64,000 nucleotides of DNA from Garcia nutans (GCA_947685225.1 CANTUV010000024.1:55084001-55148000); one strand, 5' to 3'; positions 45,706 through 57,072 are shown, numbered from the stretch's first letter. Notes: generated by a model from the letters alone, not told the origin. Translations and numbers: made by a program.

Positions 45706-48182
45706 TGTAACACCCCTATATCCCGTATACGTACACAGCATGCTTATACGATCGTAATATACGTATACTGAATATAGAAATGCCACGTTATAATTAACAA
45801 ATGACACATCCCCTTTTTAAAAACATAACCAAATTTAAATCATTTAAATTAAATGATAAAAGATAAAAGATAAAAGATTCATTTAAAAAGTAGCGGAAAT
45901 AAATCAAATATTTTTAAATACAAATACATTAAGATCCAAATTTACAAGACATGAAATATATACATGATTGGCAGCTCTTCTATGATCTTTAAGTCCAAAC
46001 TCAACTCTTCAGTGACTAGACTCACTTGGTCTCGAAGAACTCTCGGGTTCAACCCTGTTACCTGCGCGATGAACCACAATCGCGCTGAGCTAACAGCTCA
46101 GTAGTGCAACTAATACAACCATGATGCTTTAATGCGATGCACATGTCACCATTATACATTTCATAAACCATACATAATCATATCACATTTCATAATTATA
46201 TATTAGATCTTATTATTCAATTGTTTCTTCATTCGTAAATCACATATTACAATTAAGACAGACACGGGCCCAAAACTCACTAATATGTTATTCAAAGTTC
46301 AGAGTTACTGCTTTGGTCCATATTGACACCTTGTGTCTAGCCCCGTAGGCAATATATATATATATCCATGGATAATCAACTAGATTGAAGCTTACGACCC
46401 AGTCATTTCACTCAATCTAGTTTCAATAATATGTTTTTGAGATTTACGACCCGGTCATTTCACCCCAAAAATATCACATCTCATATTTAACTGGATTCGG
46501 CTTACAGCCCGGCCATTTCACCTATCCAATTATTCATAGGCATGCCGCCAAACTCAGAACTCTTAAAATTGAATAGACATATTAGAAACACAATGATTTC
46601 ATTTATCTCTTTATTAATTTCTTTCTCAATTCACTTCACATTTCATTTCCATAATCAAATAGGCAATCATGCCATAATTATCTCATTTTCACTATCACAG
46701 CCAACAATCATGGCCTCATATTTTTCACATTATATTTCATCATCACATTAACCAATTCTTTAATCACATAGATATCATCAATGGCGTAAACACATATATT
46801 CACATGCTCATCACAACATATAACCAATTATGTCTCAATTCTCAATATCATATGAATGTATGCAATAATGTAGTATAAACTTATCTCAAATGTGACCTAC
46901 ACAACTCTAAACACTTACCTTTCAAGAATCTATCACCACTTGAGTTAGGGTAAATCACCTTCTTCACAACCTATTCCAAAAGAATGAGGAAACTCTCATG
47001 AGATCATAAGGTTAAGAATCAACTAGGGCAAACTCTAAACTTGACACACTCACACACACGGGCGTGTCCCTGACCGTGCCCTAACTCCACAACACAGAAA
47101 CATTTACACGCTTAGAACCACGGGCGTGTCACTGGGCGTGTAATACATTCTGTCTCTCAGAAATAACGACACGTCCAACATCATGATCGTGCTCATGGCC
47201 GTGTAAATTCTCAAAACTCACAGTAGCTATGACACGCTCAACAACACGGGCGTGTTAATGGCCGTTTCACACCTATTGCCACTCAGAACAATTGACACGC
47301 CTAAGGACCTGGACGTGCTCCTGGGCGTGTCAGGCCAAAAACCCAGATTCCGGCCAAGACAAAACCACAACCAACAAAACACTTCCTTTCACCAAAATCC
47401 ACTTCAACCAAACTTCACAAAACATACCCAAAATCCATCTCAAACTTACAACAACACCAAAACAAGCTAAAACACACCTCAAACACAAATCACAACATCA
47501 TCAAAACTCTAAACACAACCACAACTCAATCTATACCAACCAAATTACTCTTTTCTTCAATCCAACCCAAAAAAATCCCAAAATCACTTAAATCCAACAT
47601 TCTTAAACACAACACACTCAACCATAACATACCAACAATCCATCAATCACCAAACTCACAATACAAACTCAAAGAAAACAAGGGAATCAAGAGGAAACTT
47701 ACCAAATAAGAAGAAAACTCTTAGATTCCTACTAGATCTCTTGAAAACTTCTTCAATCTTGAGCTTGGTAGAATCAAACCTCTCTTTCTTGCTCTCTCTC
47801 TTGAAACAGCCGGCCAACAAAAACAAAGGAAAGAAAGAAAATGAAAGGCACGAAGAAGGAGGAAGAAAGAAGAAAAGGAAAAGGAAGAAAGAGGCAAAAG
47901 TCAACCCTCTCTCTCCTCAAAACAAACCCCTCCACACAAATAATAATAAAATAATCTCAAAACATCACCATCCACCCATCTTAATCCACTAACTCAAATT
48001 CAAATTAATTACTTATATACCCTTCAAGCAAATGCTTGTATATGTTATGTATATCTCAATATATGCAACATATACACACTACTCTAACCTCAATCCTCTT
48101 TCCAATAAAATAAATACACTTAATCCCATAATAACAAAAAAAAATACTCCAATACTTCTAGGGTACATTTTGGGATATTACA
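45706..48182 (-). mobile_element. 5' LTR of W
   Basis: A 2,477-bp LTR, near-identical to 38350-40833. Indels relative to it are six bases in the AT run near 46355 and three bases near 46489. The acceptors, donors, CACG array (47042-47332) and twin hairpin (46065-46101) are in the same places. Confidence 0.95.
47042..47332. repeat. CACG array in the W 5' LTR
   Basis: The same array as 39693-39983 with several substitutions, most of them at CpG sites (for example GACACG to GACACA and GCCGTGTC to GCCGTTTC). Confidence 0.85.
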
Positions 48183-48581
48183 AGGTACATACTATGATCC
48201 TCGCTGCCTTGGGCTTCAATATGGAGCTGAGCATCATGATTCTGAGTTTATTCCTGACGTAGACATGCCTTGCTTGACTGAAGCCTACTTGGACCGGCTG
48301 AGGCAAAGCAGGCCTGCACGCTACACTTATAGACTGCCATAGATTTTACATTTGTCAATTTAGAAAGTATTTTGTTAGGATGAAAAATAACTAAAGTAAT
48401 AAAAGATGCTTCTTTTCCATTGATATCTTGTCATCACCTTTTGCAATTATGATTATTTATTTCATCCGTATCTGGTCAAATACTTATAACAGTGCACATA
48501 AAACAAATTTAATCATTAATTCTATTTTATTAAATTAGGGAACAACCAAACATAAAGCCAGCATACACAAGATCACTCCTG

Positions 48582-48722
48582 TGGCTAATTAGCCCTTTCG
48601 GGTTTTCTAATTGACGATTTTCTTTCATTAGACCTAATTGTTGCCTAGCCTGCCCTTTTGGGTTTTCGAAACTAGCGGACTACTCTAACTTTTGCCTAGG
48701 CTGCCCTTTTTGGGTTTTCAAC
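48582..48722. repeat. GCCTAGxCTGCCC repeats between pol and the DUF7745-like gene
   Basis: Three copies, at about 48582, 48644 and 48694, of GCCTAGCCTGCCC...TTGGGTTTTCGAAACTAGCGGACT. The last copy overlaps the 3' end of the pol of X. The same unit is in the intron at 37940-38068. Confidence 0.8.
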
Positions 48723-49897
48723 CTAGCGAGCTCTTTTTTTATATATACATAAAACCTCTTCAACCTGTCAATGTTTACTGGCTCACTAAATTTGTTCCCA
48801 TCCATGTCTGATAACTTTACTGCACCTTTGCTCATGACTTGTTTAACGACATATGGTCCTTCCCAGCTAGGTCTGAACTTCCCTCCTGGGTCAGATACAT
48901 TAGGCTTACATTGCTTCAATACTAAATCCTCAACCTTGAATCTTTGAATTTTGACCCTTCTATTGTAGGCCCGAGCTATCTTCTTTTGATACAGTTGGTG
49001 ATGATACAGTGCCTTTAGCCTTCTCTCTTCTAATAAAGCTAACTGAGTGTATCTGCTTGCTACCCATTCTGTTTCAGGCAGCTCTGCTTCCAAGACTACT
49101 CTCAATGATTTGATCTCAATCTCAATTGGCAATACTGCTTCCATCCCATAAACCAAAGAGAACGATGTCATTCCAGTAGGTGTTCACACACTCGTCCTAT
49201 ATCCCCATAAAGCAAAGGGAAGCATCTCTGACCAATCCCTGTAAGTCTTGGTCATTTAAGACAAAATTTGCTTAATTGTCTTATTTGTTGCTTCCACTGC
49301 CCCATTAGCTTTTGGTCTATAAGGAGAGGATTTATGATGATGGATGTGGTACTTGGAGAATAAATCCTTAACTGCCCCTTGAAACTGTACCCCGTTGTCT
49401 GATATCACACTGTACGGGACCCCATATCTGCAGATGAGATTCTTTTCAATAAACCTAGCTATTTGACTTGCACCTAGCTTGTTGAAGGATTCGGCTTCGA
49501 CCCATTTCGAAAAATAATCAACTGCTACCATAATAAAACGGTGCCCGTTCAAAGCTGTCGGATGTATCTCTCCTATAATGTCAATACCCCAGGTGGCAAA
49601 GGGCCAGGGTGAAGACATTGAATGCAGTTCTTCAGGAGGCATATGATTCAAGTTACCGTACATCTGACATTGTTGGCACTTCTTGACAAACTCAATACAG
49701 TCTTTCTCCATGGTCAACCAATGGTAACCTTGTCGAATAATCTTCTTAACTAGGGCCAAACCACTCATGTGCGGATCGCAACTTCCTGCATGTATTTCTA
49801 ACATGATGCGCTCCACTTCGGGCTTTCTTAAACATCTCAAATGCACCCCATCGGGCCATCTTTGATATAACTCCCTATGGAATGTGGTGTATTGCAA
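48680..49897 (-). pseudogene. Integrase of X
   Basis: Integrase joins element DNA to the chromosome. Part one (49897-49256) has the zinc finger HAGSCDPH with CQQC (His 36, His 43, Cys 74, Cys 77 of that frame), WGIDIIG (Asp 106), VISDNGVQF (Asp 167) and NGAVEATNK (Glu 202), the DDE triad. A TAA near 49253 (CAA to TAA) and a TGA near 49185 (CGA to TGA) break the frame. Part two (49171-48680) continues with FSLVYGMEAVLPIEIE and a C-terminal segment typical of Tat and Athila elements (EDLVLK...FRPSWEGPY). No chromodomain is seen. Confidence 0.85.
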
Positions 49898-49961
49898 TGA
49901 CCACCTCCTTATGGCTCTTCTCTCTTTCTTTGCGGGTATTCTCTTTCTTCCAAAAATCTCC

Positions 49962-50948
49962 TTATGGTATCATACCATGCATCATGGTCTGTATCAATTT
50001 CCATGATTGTTTCATATTCATATAACAAGGAGTTGATGAACTGGTCAAGATCAGAGGCTTAAGGAATAGGTTAACAGGATCTTCCCAAACCGAAGCCAAT
50101 GTGGCTAGGGCATCAACCATCTGATTTTCTTCTCTTGACAGGTGTATAAACCTACACTCCTTAAAATTCTTCTTTATCATGGTCAGGTGATGATGGTATG
50201 GTTTTAATTTTTCTTCTTTCAACTCCCACTCTCCATTTACTTGGGATACTACTAGCAACGAATCACCATAAACTTCCACCTTATCTACCTTCATAATCAT
50301 TAGGGTTTCCAAACCGAAAATACAAGCTTCGTACTCCACCATATTATTGGTTGCCCTAAATTTCAACTTTTTGGCTAAAGGGATGAGTTCCCCTTTGGGT
50401 GATTCTAGTATAACTCCCAAACCTGCTCCTTTCCTGTTTGCTGCTCCATCAAAATACATTTTCCACCCTTCTACTTCAATTGCTTCTAAATGTTCATCTG
50501 GAAATTCCAAGATTACCTCTTCACTTTCTGGTAATGGTTGTTGAGCCAGAAATTCTGCCACCGCTCTACCTTTGATTGCTTTTCTGGTCACATACTCAAT
50601 CTCAAATTCTTCCAATATTATCAACCATCGACCGTATTTCCCAATTAAGGAGGGTGTCTCCCTTAAGTATTTCATTGGATCCAACCTGGAAATTGCTTGC
50701 ACACGATATGATTGAAAGTAATGTCGCAACTTCTTAGAAGACCAAACCATGGCTATACATGTTTTTTCTATAATACTATACTTAATTTCATAAGGTAAGA
50801 GCTTTCTACTTAAGTAGTAAACGGCATGCTCAATCCCTGACTCATCTGCTTGGGCTAGCATGGCTCCTATCGATTCTTCTTCTACTGCTAAGTATAGTAA
50901 TAGCGGTTTGCCGGGTTTAGGTGGTTTCAAAATAGGTGGATTCAACAA
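49962..50948 (-). pseudogene. RNase H pair of X (degenerate RNase H plus archaeal-type RNase H)
   Basis: The first part (about residues 10-85) has LLLYLAVEEESIGAML and YLSRKLLPYEIKYS, the standard Ty3 RNase H fold but without the first catalytic Asp, as in the tether domain of Tat elements. The second part (about 160-290) is an archaeal-type RNase H with MYFDGAANRKG (Asp 167), EYEACIFGLE (Glu 207), VYGDSLLVV (Asp 229) and MVDALATLA (Asp 279), so its catalytic set appears complete. This dual arrangement is established for the Tat lineage. The frame is lost to an indel near 50025 before the integrase, and TAA and TGA codons precede it near 50945-50975. Confidence 0.85.
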
Positions 50949-50975
50949 ATACTCTTTTATTCAATCAAAGCCCTT

Positions 50976-51838
50976 TTAACATTCTTCATTCCATACGACC
51001 GGCTGATTCTTCCTAAGCAACTTGAAAATAGGCTCACAGATTGTTGTGAGCTTTGCTATAAATCTACTAATGTACTGTAGTTTACCAATGAATCCCCGAA
51101 CCTCTCTCTTCGTCGTAGGGGCCAGCATATCTCTGATTGCTTTGACTTTTTCAGGATCTATCTCGATGCCATTTGGGCCAATTACATGTCCCAATAATTT
51201 ACCTGAGGTAACACCGAATACACACTTATACACCGAAGTTGAAGTATATGTTAATCTTAGCTTATACTTCAAAGCTCTATCAAAGAATAATTCTAAATTC
51301 TGGAAGTGTTGCTCCCTTGTATCCGACTTAACCATCATATCATCAACATATACTTCAACTTCTCTGTGCATCATGTCATGAAATAATGTGGTGGCCATCC
51401 TTTGGTAAGTTGCTCCAGCATTCTTTAAGCCGAAAGGCATCACCCTATAACAAAATATACCCCATGTAGTAGTGAAGGCAGTTTTGGCTTTATCCTCTTG
51501 GGCCATTAACACTTGATTGTATCCGGAAAATCCATCCACAAATGAGTGTAGCACACTAGAGGCTGCACTATCAATGAGTACATCTATATGAGGTAAAGGA
51601 AAATCATCCTTAGGGGAAGCCTTGTTTAAATCTTTATAGTCCACACAAACCCTTATCCTCCCATCTTTCTTTGGCACAGGTACTATGTTGGCTAGCCACT
51701 ATGGGTATTCTATCACTTCAAGGAACTTCACTTGTATTTGCTTAGTGACCTCTTCTTTAACCAATTCAGCCCATTCAGGTCTTAATCATCTAAGCTTTTG
51801 TTTGACAGGTTTAATGTGAGTGTAAGTAGGGATATGAT
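50976..51838 (-). pseudogene. Reverse transcriptase of X
   Basis: Copies element RNA into DNA. The open part (51677-50976) has CVDYKDLNKASPKDDFPLP, FVDGFSGYNQ, VMPFGLKNAGATYQRM and the catalytic EVYVDDMMV, then LLGHVIGPNGIEIDP. The upstream end is separated by TAG near 51700 (between EYP and WLANIVPVPKK) and TGA near 51786 (between KQKLR and LRPEWAE). Both are single C-to-T changes. The downstream end is TAA at 50976. The sequence is close to Tat and Athila RTs rather than to the chromovirus type seen in W. Confidence 0.85.
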
Positions 51839-52295
51839 GCTCGGCTATGTCTCGATCTATCCCCGGCATATCTTCATAAGACCAAGCAAACACCTCTTCA
51901 TATTTTTTGAATATTTTTTCAAATCTCTCTCTCTCATTAGGAGTAAGGTCGGATGCTATGCTAATGTTTTTAGGGTTTTCAGTTGTTCCCAAATTTAATG
52001 ATTGTGTATTAATAGAATTAATATTAAAGATGCTCATGTAACTGTTATTTAAATGTATGCAACCATCAGGAGAAACATCACACAAGTAAGCAAAATCAGA
52101 CTTTATTGCATTCATTTTGGAAAAGAAAACATCATCATCCTCATACAAAGCAGACAAATTAAAATCAAAATCAAAATCATTGTTCTCAGAATCATAAAAC
52201 AGAATATCTTCAAACTTTTCTTCAACTAGGGCAGCAATCTCTTCTGGAGTCTTCTCGGCTTTCAGGGCAGCTTCATTCTCCTTTTTTGGAGTAGA
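51786..52295 (-). pseudogene. Protease-RT linker region of X
   Basis: After TAA at 52296-52298 the frame continues with acidic FYDSENNDFDFDFN and, from 52157, a 123-codon stretch ending at TGA 51786. It includes RFEKIFKKYEEVFAWSYEDM and IAEHHI, a conserved segment just upstream of RT in this lineage. Nothing beyond the stop codons suggests it is a separate gene. Confidence 0.7.
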
Positions 52296-53926
52296 TTATT
52301 TGTTGGTTGACAGGGAGAGCTCTTTCTTCACTTGCTCCACTAACTCAGCAACATCTGCAAAAATTTCAAAACCAGGGATTAAATTACACATGAACATAAT
52401 CGGCTCGGGCTTTCCTTGGAGTGGTCCCATAGTTAGAGCTTTGACAAAGATCTCTTCAAGTGGTGGGAAGCTCATCTTCTCATTCTTCTTTGGTTGAACA
52501 TTATTGGCTTCATCATATCCCAACCCCTTCTTGGAAGCTTGAGTTCTAAAATCTGGCAACTTTGTTAAACCGGTTTTACCCTTTCCAAGACCAGCTCCGG
52601 GAAGGTAATTCATGTTCTTCATCATATTCAAGACTTTGGAGTCCACTGCCTCATCATCAGAAATTACAGCTACTTGAAAACCATTGAGAGGCCTCTCAAC
52701 CATTAGAGCGTTAATAATCTCATTATCTTCAGCTTCAATGACCACTGTCTCATCTCCATTGGGAAATTTGATCTTTTGATGAAGGGTGGAAGGAACTCCA
52801 CCAAGAGTGTGAAACCATGGTCGTCCCAAGAGTAAGGCAAAGGTAACTGGTATGTCTAGAACAACAAACTCCACAATAGATTCAATTGGACCAACCTTGA
52901 CGGCCGCTTTGAAAGTCCCTTCGACATGCCTCTTAGTGTTGTCATAAGCACGAATTGTCACCTCAGTTGGGTTTAAATCTCTTGTTGACATGGCTAGCTT
53001 TGGTAGAATCTTAAGTGGACAAACATTTATGGCGAACCCATCATCAACCATTACACAAGGAGTCCTCTTCCCCTTGACTTCTATTTTGATAAAGAGAGGG
53101 CGGATGTGGTCTCTCCCTTCCTCTGGTAAGTCCGCATCAAAAAAAGAAACTGCTCCCATACTAACTTCGCTCTTCTCTTGAACCTCTTCACATTTCATTA
53201 CTTCCCCAATTTTTATGAAGTTGATCAACTCCTTCGGTGTTGTGGAGGTAGAAATCGGCATGCTAGCTAAGGCTTTGGCCATAGTCTCTCGGTGCTTTTT
53301 AGAAGTAGCTAGCAGGTCCCAAATGATAACACTTGCTTGGGTTCTTTTCAATTGCTTGAGTACAGCATCATCTTCTTCCACTTCAATTTCCTTCCCCTTA
53401 TTAGTTTCTACCTCCTTAGGTGGTGGCCTTGCATAAGGCTTACCAGATCTAGTATTCATCACCTCATCTTCTTCGGGCTCGGACCAAGTCCACTCTTCCT
53501 TCATGGGTAGGATATCATCATCACTATCACTTGAATCCCAAAACCTGTTGACCCCACAAATTGTTACTTCCCTACCAATCACAGCTTGTTTAGCTTCATT
53601 AAATTCCTCTTCTTCTTTGATTGCTTCTCCTCCCATATCTTGAAAAGAAGACATGACAAAATCCTCATGCAAACCTCCTCCAATCATGAAGGTTGTTGGT
53701 GGTGGTACTCTATTGAACTTTGGCAATGGGTTGTCTTTGGTATTTGGCTTGTTGGGCTCAGGTAGCTTCCCATTATCAATTAAGTTTTGGATCTCATGTC
53801 TCAATCTCACACATCTATCCGTGTCATGTCCTTGCATTTGATGAAATTGACAAAATGCTTTAGTGTCAAAATTAGGTGGGAGAGGATTAGGCAAAGGACT
53901 AGGATTTAAGGGTTGTAGCAGTGTAA
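52296..53926 (-). pseudogene. Gag C-terminus, protease and G-patch segment of X
   Basis: It continues gag on the far side of S3. The 532-codon frame (53894-52296) has a zinc knuckle CQFHQMQGHDTDRC (C-x2-H-x4-H-x4-C, near residues 15-28), an acidic linker, a retropepsin-like protease around VMVDDGFAINVCP (about 282-293) with LLLGRPWF (about 354-361), and a G-patch-like LPGAGLGKGKTG (about 431-442) with GLGYDEAN. The usual small residue after the catalytic Asp-Asp-Gly is Phe here, which may be damaging. The frame ends at TAA near 52296 (CAA to TAA). S3 separates it from the capsid part. Confidence 0.8.
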
Positions 53927-54182
53927 TATCCCGGAATAGACCCTAAGAGTTTTGGAGTTATTGTTGTTGTATTTGGATTTAATGTATATGTATATATGGG
54001 AAATATAAAGATAATATATATAAGACATATACATATACATCATATATACATGGGATATAAAATGGTGTAGGGAAAGTGAATTGTATATATATTTGTATAA
54101 TTAAGTAATAATAATAATGATAATAAAGACAAAAAGAAAAGAGAAGAAGAAAGTCAAAGAAAGAATATGTGGTGGAGATTTA

Positions 54183-54186
<4 letters not shown>

Positions 54187-54216
<30 letters not shown>

Positions 54217-54232
54217 GTTATTGTTATTGTTA

Positions 54233-54276
<44 letters not shown>

Positions 54277-54280
54277 TATA
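54187..54280 (+). repeat. ATT/TTG trinucleotide run in S3
   Basis: An uninterrupted ATT run with a TTATTG segment in the middle, ending in a short AT run. S2 has a much shorter ATT run at 7050-7072 in the same place. Confidence 0.95.
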
Positions 54281-54359
54281 AGATAAGAACGAAGGAAAGA
54301 AGTAGAACCTTCTTTCTTCTTCTGCTCCTTCTTCTTCGTCTTCTTCTTTTCTGCTTGGT

Positions 54360-54360
<1 letters not shown>

Positions 54361-54391
<31 letters not shown>
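54361..54391 (+). repeat. GA microsatellite in S3
   Basis: A pure GA run in the same LTR position as 7151-7186 of S2. Confidence 0.95.
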
Positions 54392-54396
<5 letters not shown>

Positions 54397-55005
54397 GATT
54401 TTGAGAGGATTGAAGATTTTTATTGAAGATTTGGCATATTAACCAAGTAAGTATTCATTCCTTTACATTGATTTCTATGGTGGGTAGTTATGAGGATGAT
54501 GATGAATTGTTGAGATTATTGAATAAGTGTTTAGTGTTAATGAAGTGGGGATTTGAGTAGTTGATATATGAGTGATGTATGTTGGTGTTTAAGGAAGTTG
54601 AAAATATAGAATATATGAGTTTGGTTATTGAATATTTGTATTGGAATTCAAGTATCTTATTATTTGATTTGATTTAGGTTGTGAAGGAAGTGGATTGCTC
54701 TAAGTTAAGTGGTGAAGAGTTCTTGGAAGGTAAAGTGAATAGATTGAGGATGGTTCTTAAGGTAAGTAAACTACCTAAATTCATCTATTAATAAGATATT
54801 GAAGCTTAACACATATTCATTTGTAAATGTGTTAAGGAATTGAATGTTTGGTTGATGTGTTTTAGCAAGGTGAATAATGTGAGAAATATGTAAATTATGT
54901 GTTTAGGACATTGATTATGCTCATTTGTGTGGTGTCATATTATGTATGAAGTGTTTGAGTGCAACCAAAGGGGATTTATAAATGTTAGGGGCTTAAATTC
55001 ATGTG

Positions 55006-55350
55006 TGACACGGCCAAAACAAGGAGAGACACGGCCAAGTCAAGGGAATTGATTTGATTTTGGAGAGACACGATCACAGTCTCAGCCGTGTTCTCTGCCC
55101 GTGTTTGTCACTGCCAGATTTTTGTGGAGAGACACGGCCGTGTCCCTTGCCCGTGTCTGTGACTGTATGATTTTTGTTGTGAGACACGGCCACTGGCTCA
55201 GCCGTGTCACTTGCCGTGTCACCTACTGCCTGAAAATTGTGTTGAGAGACACGGCCGTGTCGCCTGGCCGTGTTCACTACTGCCAATTAGGGTTGAGAGA
55301 CATGGCCACAAGCTTGGCCGTGTCCCTCAAGTGATGCTGGCCGTGTCCCT
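55006..55350. repeat. CACGGCC / GGCCGTGTC array in S3
   Basis: About twelve half-sites including two perfect GACACGGCCGTGTC 14-base palindromes, near 55132 and 55248. It is longer than the S2 array by about one unit. Linkers such as CACTGCC and GACTGTATG recur every 70-75 bases. Confidence 0.85.
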
Positions 55351-55705
55351 CAAATTGGTTAGTTAATGATTCTTATTCTTGATTATTCTTGTATTGTTGG
55401 ATCCTCCAAGGGTTTTGTTGAATCTATACTTCAAATATATATGAAACAAATGTATGTTGAGGATTCCAAATCTAAGAGTAAGGTAAATTATATATGTGTA
55501 TATCAATGATGATCATTCTTGATGAATGTTAAATGTGTTTGATTATGAATATGTAAATAATGAAGTATTCTAATGTGAATTGAGACCAAATAAGATGTGA
55601 TGTAATTGTGATTGATAATGATGTTATATGAAATGTGTAGTATTTGAGATAAATGATTGTGTATTTGAAAGATGAAAAGCTATGATATGAATTGAGATAT
55701 GATGA

Positions 55706-55830
55706 TTTAAATGATATGAGAAGCCATTGTGATTGGCTATGATGATTTAAATGATATGAGAAGCCATTGTGATTGGCTATGATGATCTAAATGATATGAG
55801 AAGCCATTGTAATTGGCTATGATGATTTCA
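55706..55830 (+). repeat. Tandem GAAGCCATTGTGATTGGC units in S3
   Basis: Three consecutive units of about 42 bases around GAAGCCATTGTGATTGGC, the last with one substitution. S2 has two. Confidence 0.85.
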
Positions 55831-56730
55831 ATTGAAAATGAAATTGATAATGAACTCAAAAATGAATTGTGTGTCTAATATGTTATTCATTTTCAGAGTT
55901 TTGTTGTTGGTGGCATGCCTAATAGTAACAATCTCTTGAAGTTAGGTTGGTTTGATCCTTGAAGCCAAGTTGGTTTGAAGTTTAACATGTTTTACTCCCC
56001 TTGAAGCTTGGTTGGGTCAAAACCTTGAAGCCTAATTGAGATGTTACCACCCTTGAAGCTAGGTTGGATTGGTTCTTGAAGCCAAGTTGGGTTGATACTT
56101 AGCATGCTTTGTTCCCCTTGAAGCTTGGTTGAACCTTAATCCTTGAAGCGTAGTTGGGATAATGATAAATGTGATAATTAAACCAAAACATTAACTCTGA
56201 AAGTGGAATGGCATATTAGTGTTCTTGGGCCCATGTGTGTGTTTGTATATATATATATATATTTATATATGTGATTCCTGAATAATGAAAATGAATAATG
56301 AGATATATGTTTGTCCTTGTTTTAATGTGAATGATGAAAGGAAATTAATGTTGTGTGATATATAGTGATAAATATAGAATGAGATGCATACAATACATAA
56401 GTGAATTATTGAAGATGAGTATAGCTTGAGAAGCTATGTGAAATGATGAGTTTATAATGTGTAAATTGTATATGATGATATATGATGTGTGAAATGTATA
56501 TGAATGTGGAAATAGTGGATATTGTTTCATGAAGACTTTGATAAGTCATTGGATTGTGAATTACTGAAATAAAATGTATGAATATGTATATTGGTAAAAC
56601 ATTAGTAGAAGTATATATATATGAAAAGTATAGCCAAAAAGGGAAAACATGGTAAGAAAATAATGACATAATAAGTTAAAATGAAAATATGATTTTCTCT
56701 ATTGTATGTGTATATGATTTATTTGTATTA

Positions 56731-56766
56731 CTAAGCTCTTGGGCTTAGCGCGGTTGTGTGATCGCG
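56731..56766 (+). other. Twin hairpin in S3
   Basis: CTAAGC/GCTTAG (56731-56748) followed directly by CGCGGT/ATCGCG (56749-56766), as in S2. Confidence 0.7.
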
Positions 56767-57072
56767 CAGGTGATTATGCGGTTGGTCGGGAAATCAAGCA
56801 GTTATGCCACGAGAAGGGTAAGAGTGTTCTGAGACCAACTAGAAGGTGATGCATACATGTAAAGTTTAATTTTGTTATATTATTCACAATCATATATTCA
56901 TATGTATAATGATTTACTAAATGTTATTAAAATCTAAAGATAGTATTGTTTGAACTTGGATAAGATTTTTAAATTAAAACTAGAAGTGACATTCTTACAC
57001 TCTATATACGTATTGTATGTATACTAGGTATATGTATAGTACCTATATAGAGTATGAGGGTGTTACAAGCAG

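Larger units (their letters stand above)
38350..48182 (-). mobile_element. Element W: nearly intact Tekay-like chromovirus
   Basis: A minus-strand Ty3 element of 9,833 bp: 5' LTR 45706-48182, PBS 45687-45698, one gag-pol frame 45535-40880, polypurine tract 40834-40846 and 3' LTR 38350-40833. A perfect target duplication AGGTA (38345-38349 and 48183-48187) interrupts exon 2 of the DUF7745-like gene in X. By eye the LTRs differ by about 20 substitutions and two short indels in 2.48 kb, about 99 percent identity, so it is the youngest complete insertion here. At the usual plant rate of about 1.3e-8 per site per year this is a few hundred thousand years. Confidence 0.95.
37339..48342 (+). pseudogene. 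DUF7745-like gene, split by element W
   Basis: Start ATG 37339 in the good context AACCATGACC. Exon 1 (37339-37937) encodes KQVSWSKLDVLKCF, then FLHVAASLWNTDSRVFRINSF and MCPLIEEFEAILGHP, the layout of the plant DUF7745 family (FW-x-P...F-x-F...E-x-x-PT-x-EEY). A frameshift lies at about 37860-37872, after which GLDRFKSGMS and GSPLLLQ continue to the donor GTAATT at 37938. Exon 2 starts at 38106 (IWLQEHLCLLD), has TAA at 38310 (CAA to TAA) and is cut at 38349 by W. The frame resumes at 48188 and ends at TAG 48340-48342 with ARYTYRLP. The function of the family is unknown. Assignment to DUF7745 is from remembered pattern and less certain than that of PMD. Confidence 0.6.
53932..57067 (+). mobile_element. 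S3: solo LTR of a Tekay-like element in the gag of X
   Basis: A 3,136-bp insertion from TGTAATATCCCGG to GGTGTTACA, flanked by perfect AGCAG duplications (53927-53931 and 57068-57072). It belongs to the same subfamily as S2. It has GTAAGT at 54447 with an acceptor ending 54677, GTAAGT at 54762 with TTTTCAG ending 55896, a CACG array 55006-55350 inside the second putative intron, a CTTAACACAT/ATGTGTTAAG hairpin near 54803-54836, tandem units at 55706-55830 and the twin hairpin 56731-56766. No internal sequence remains. Confidence 0.9.
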
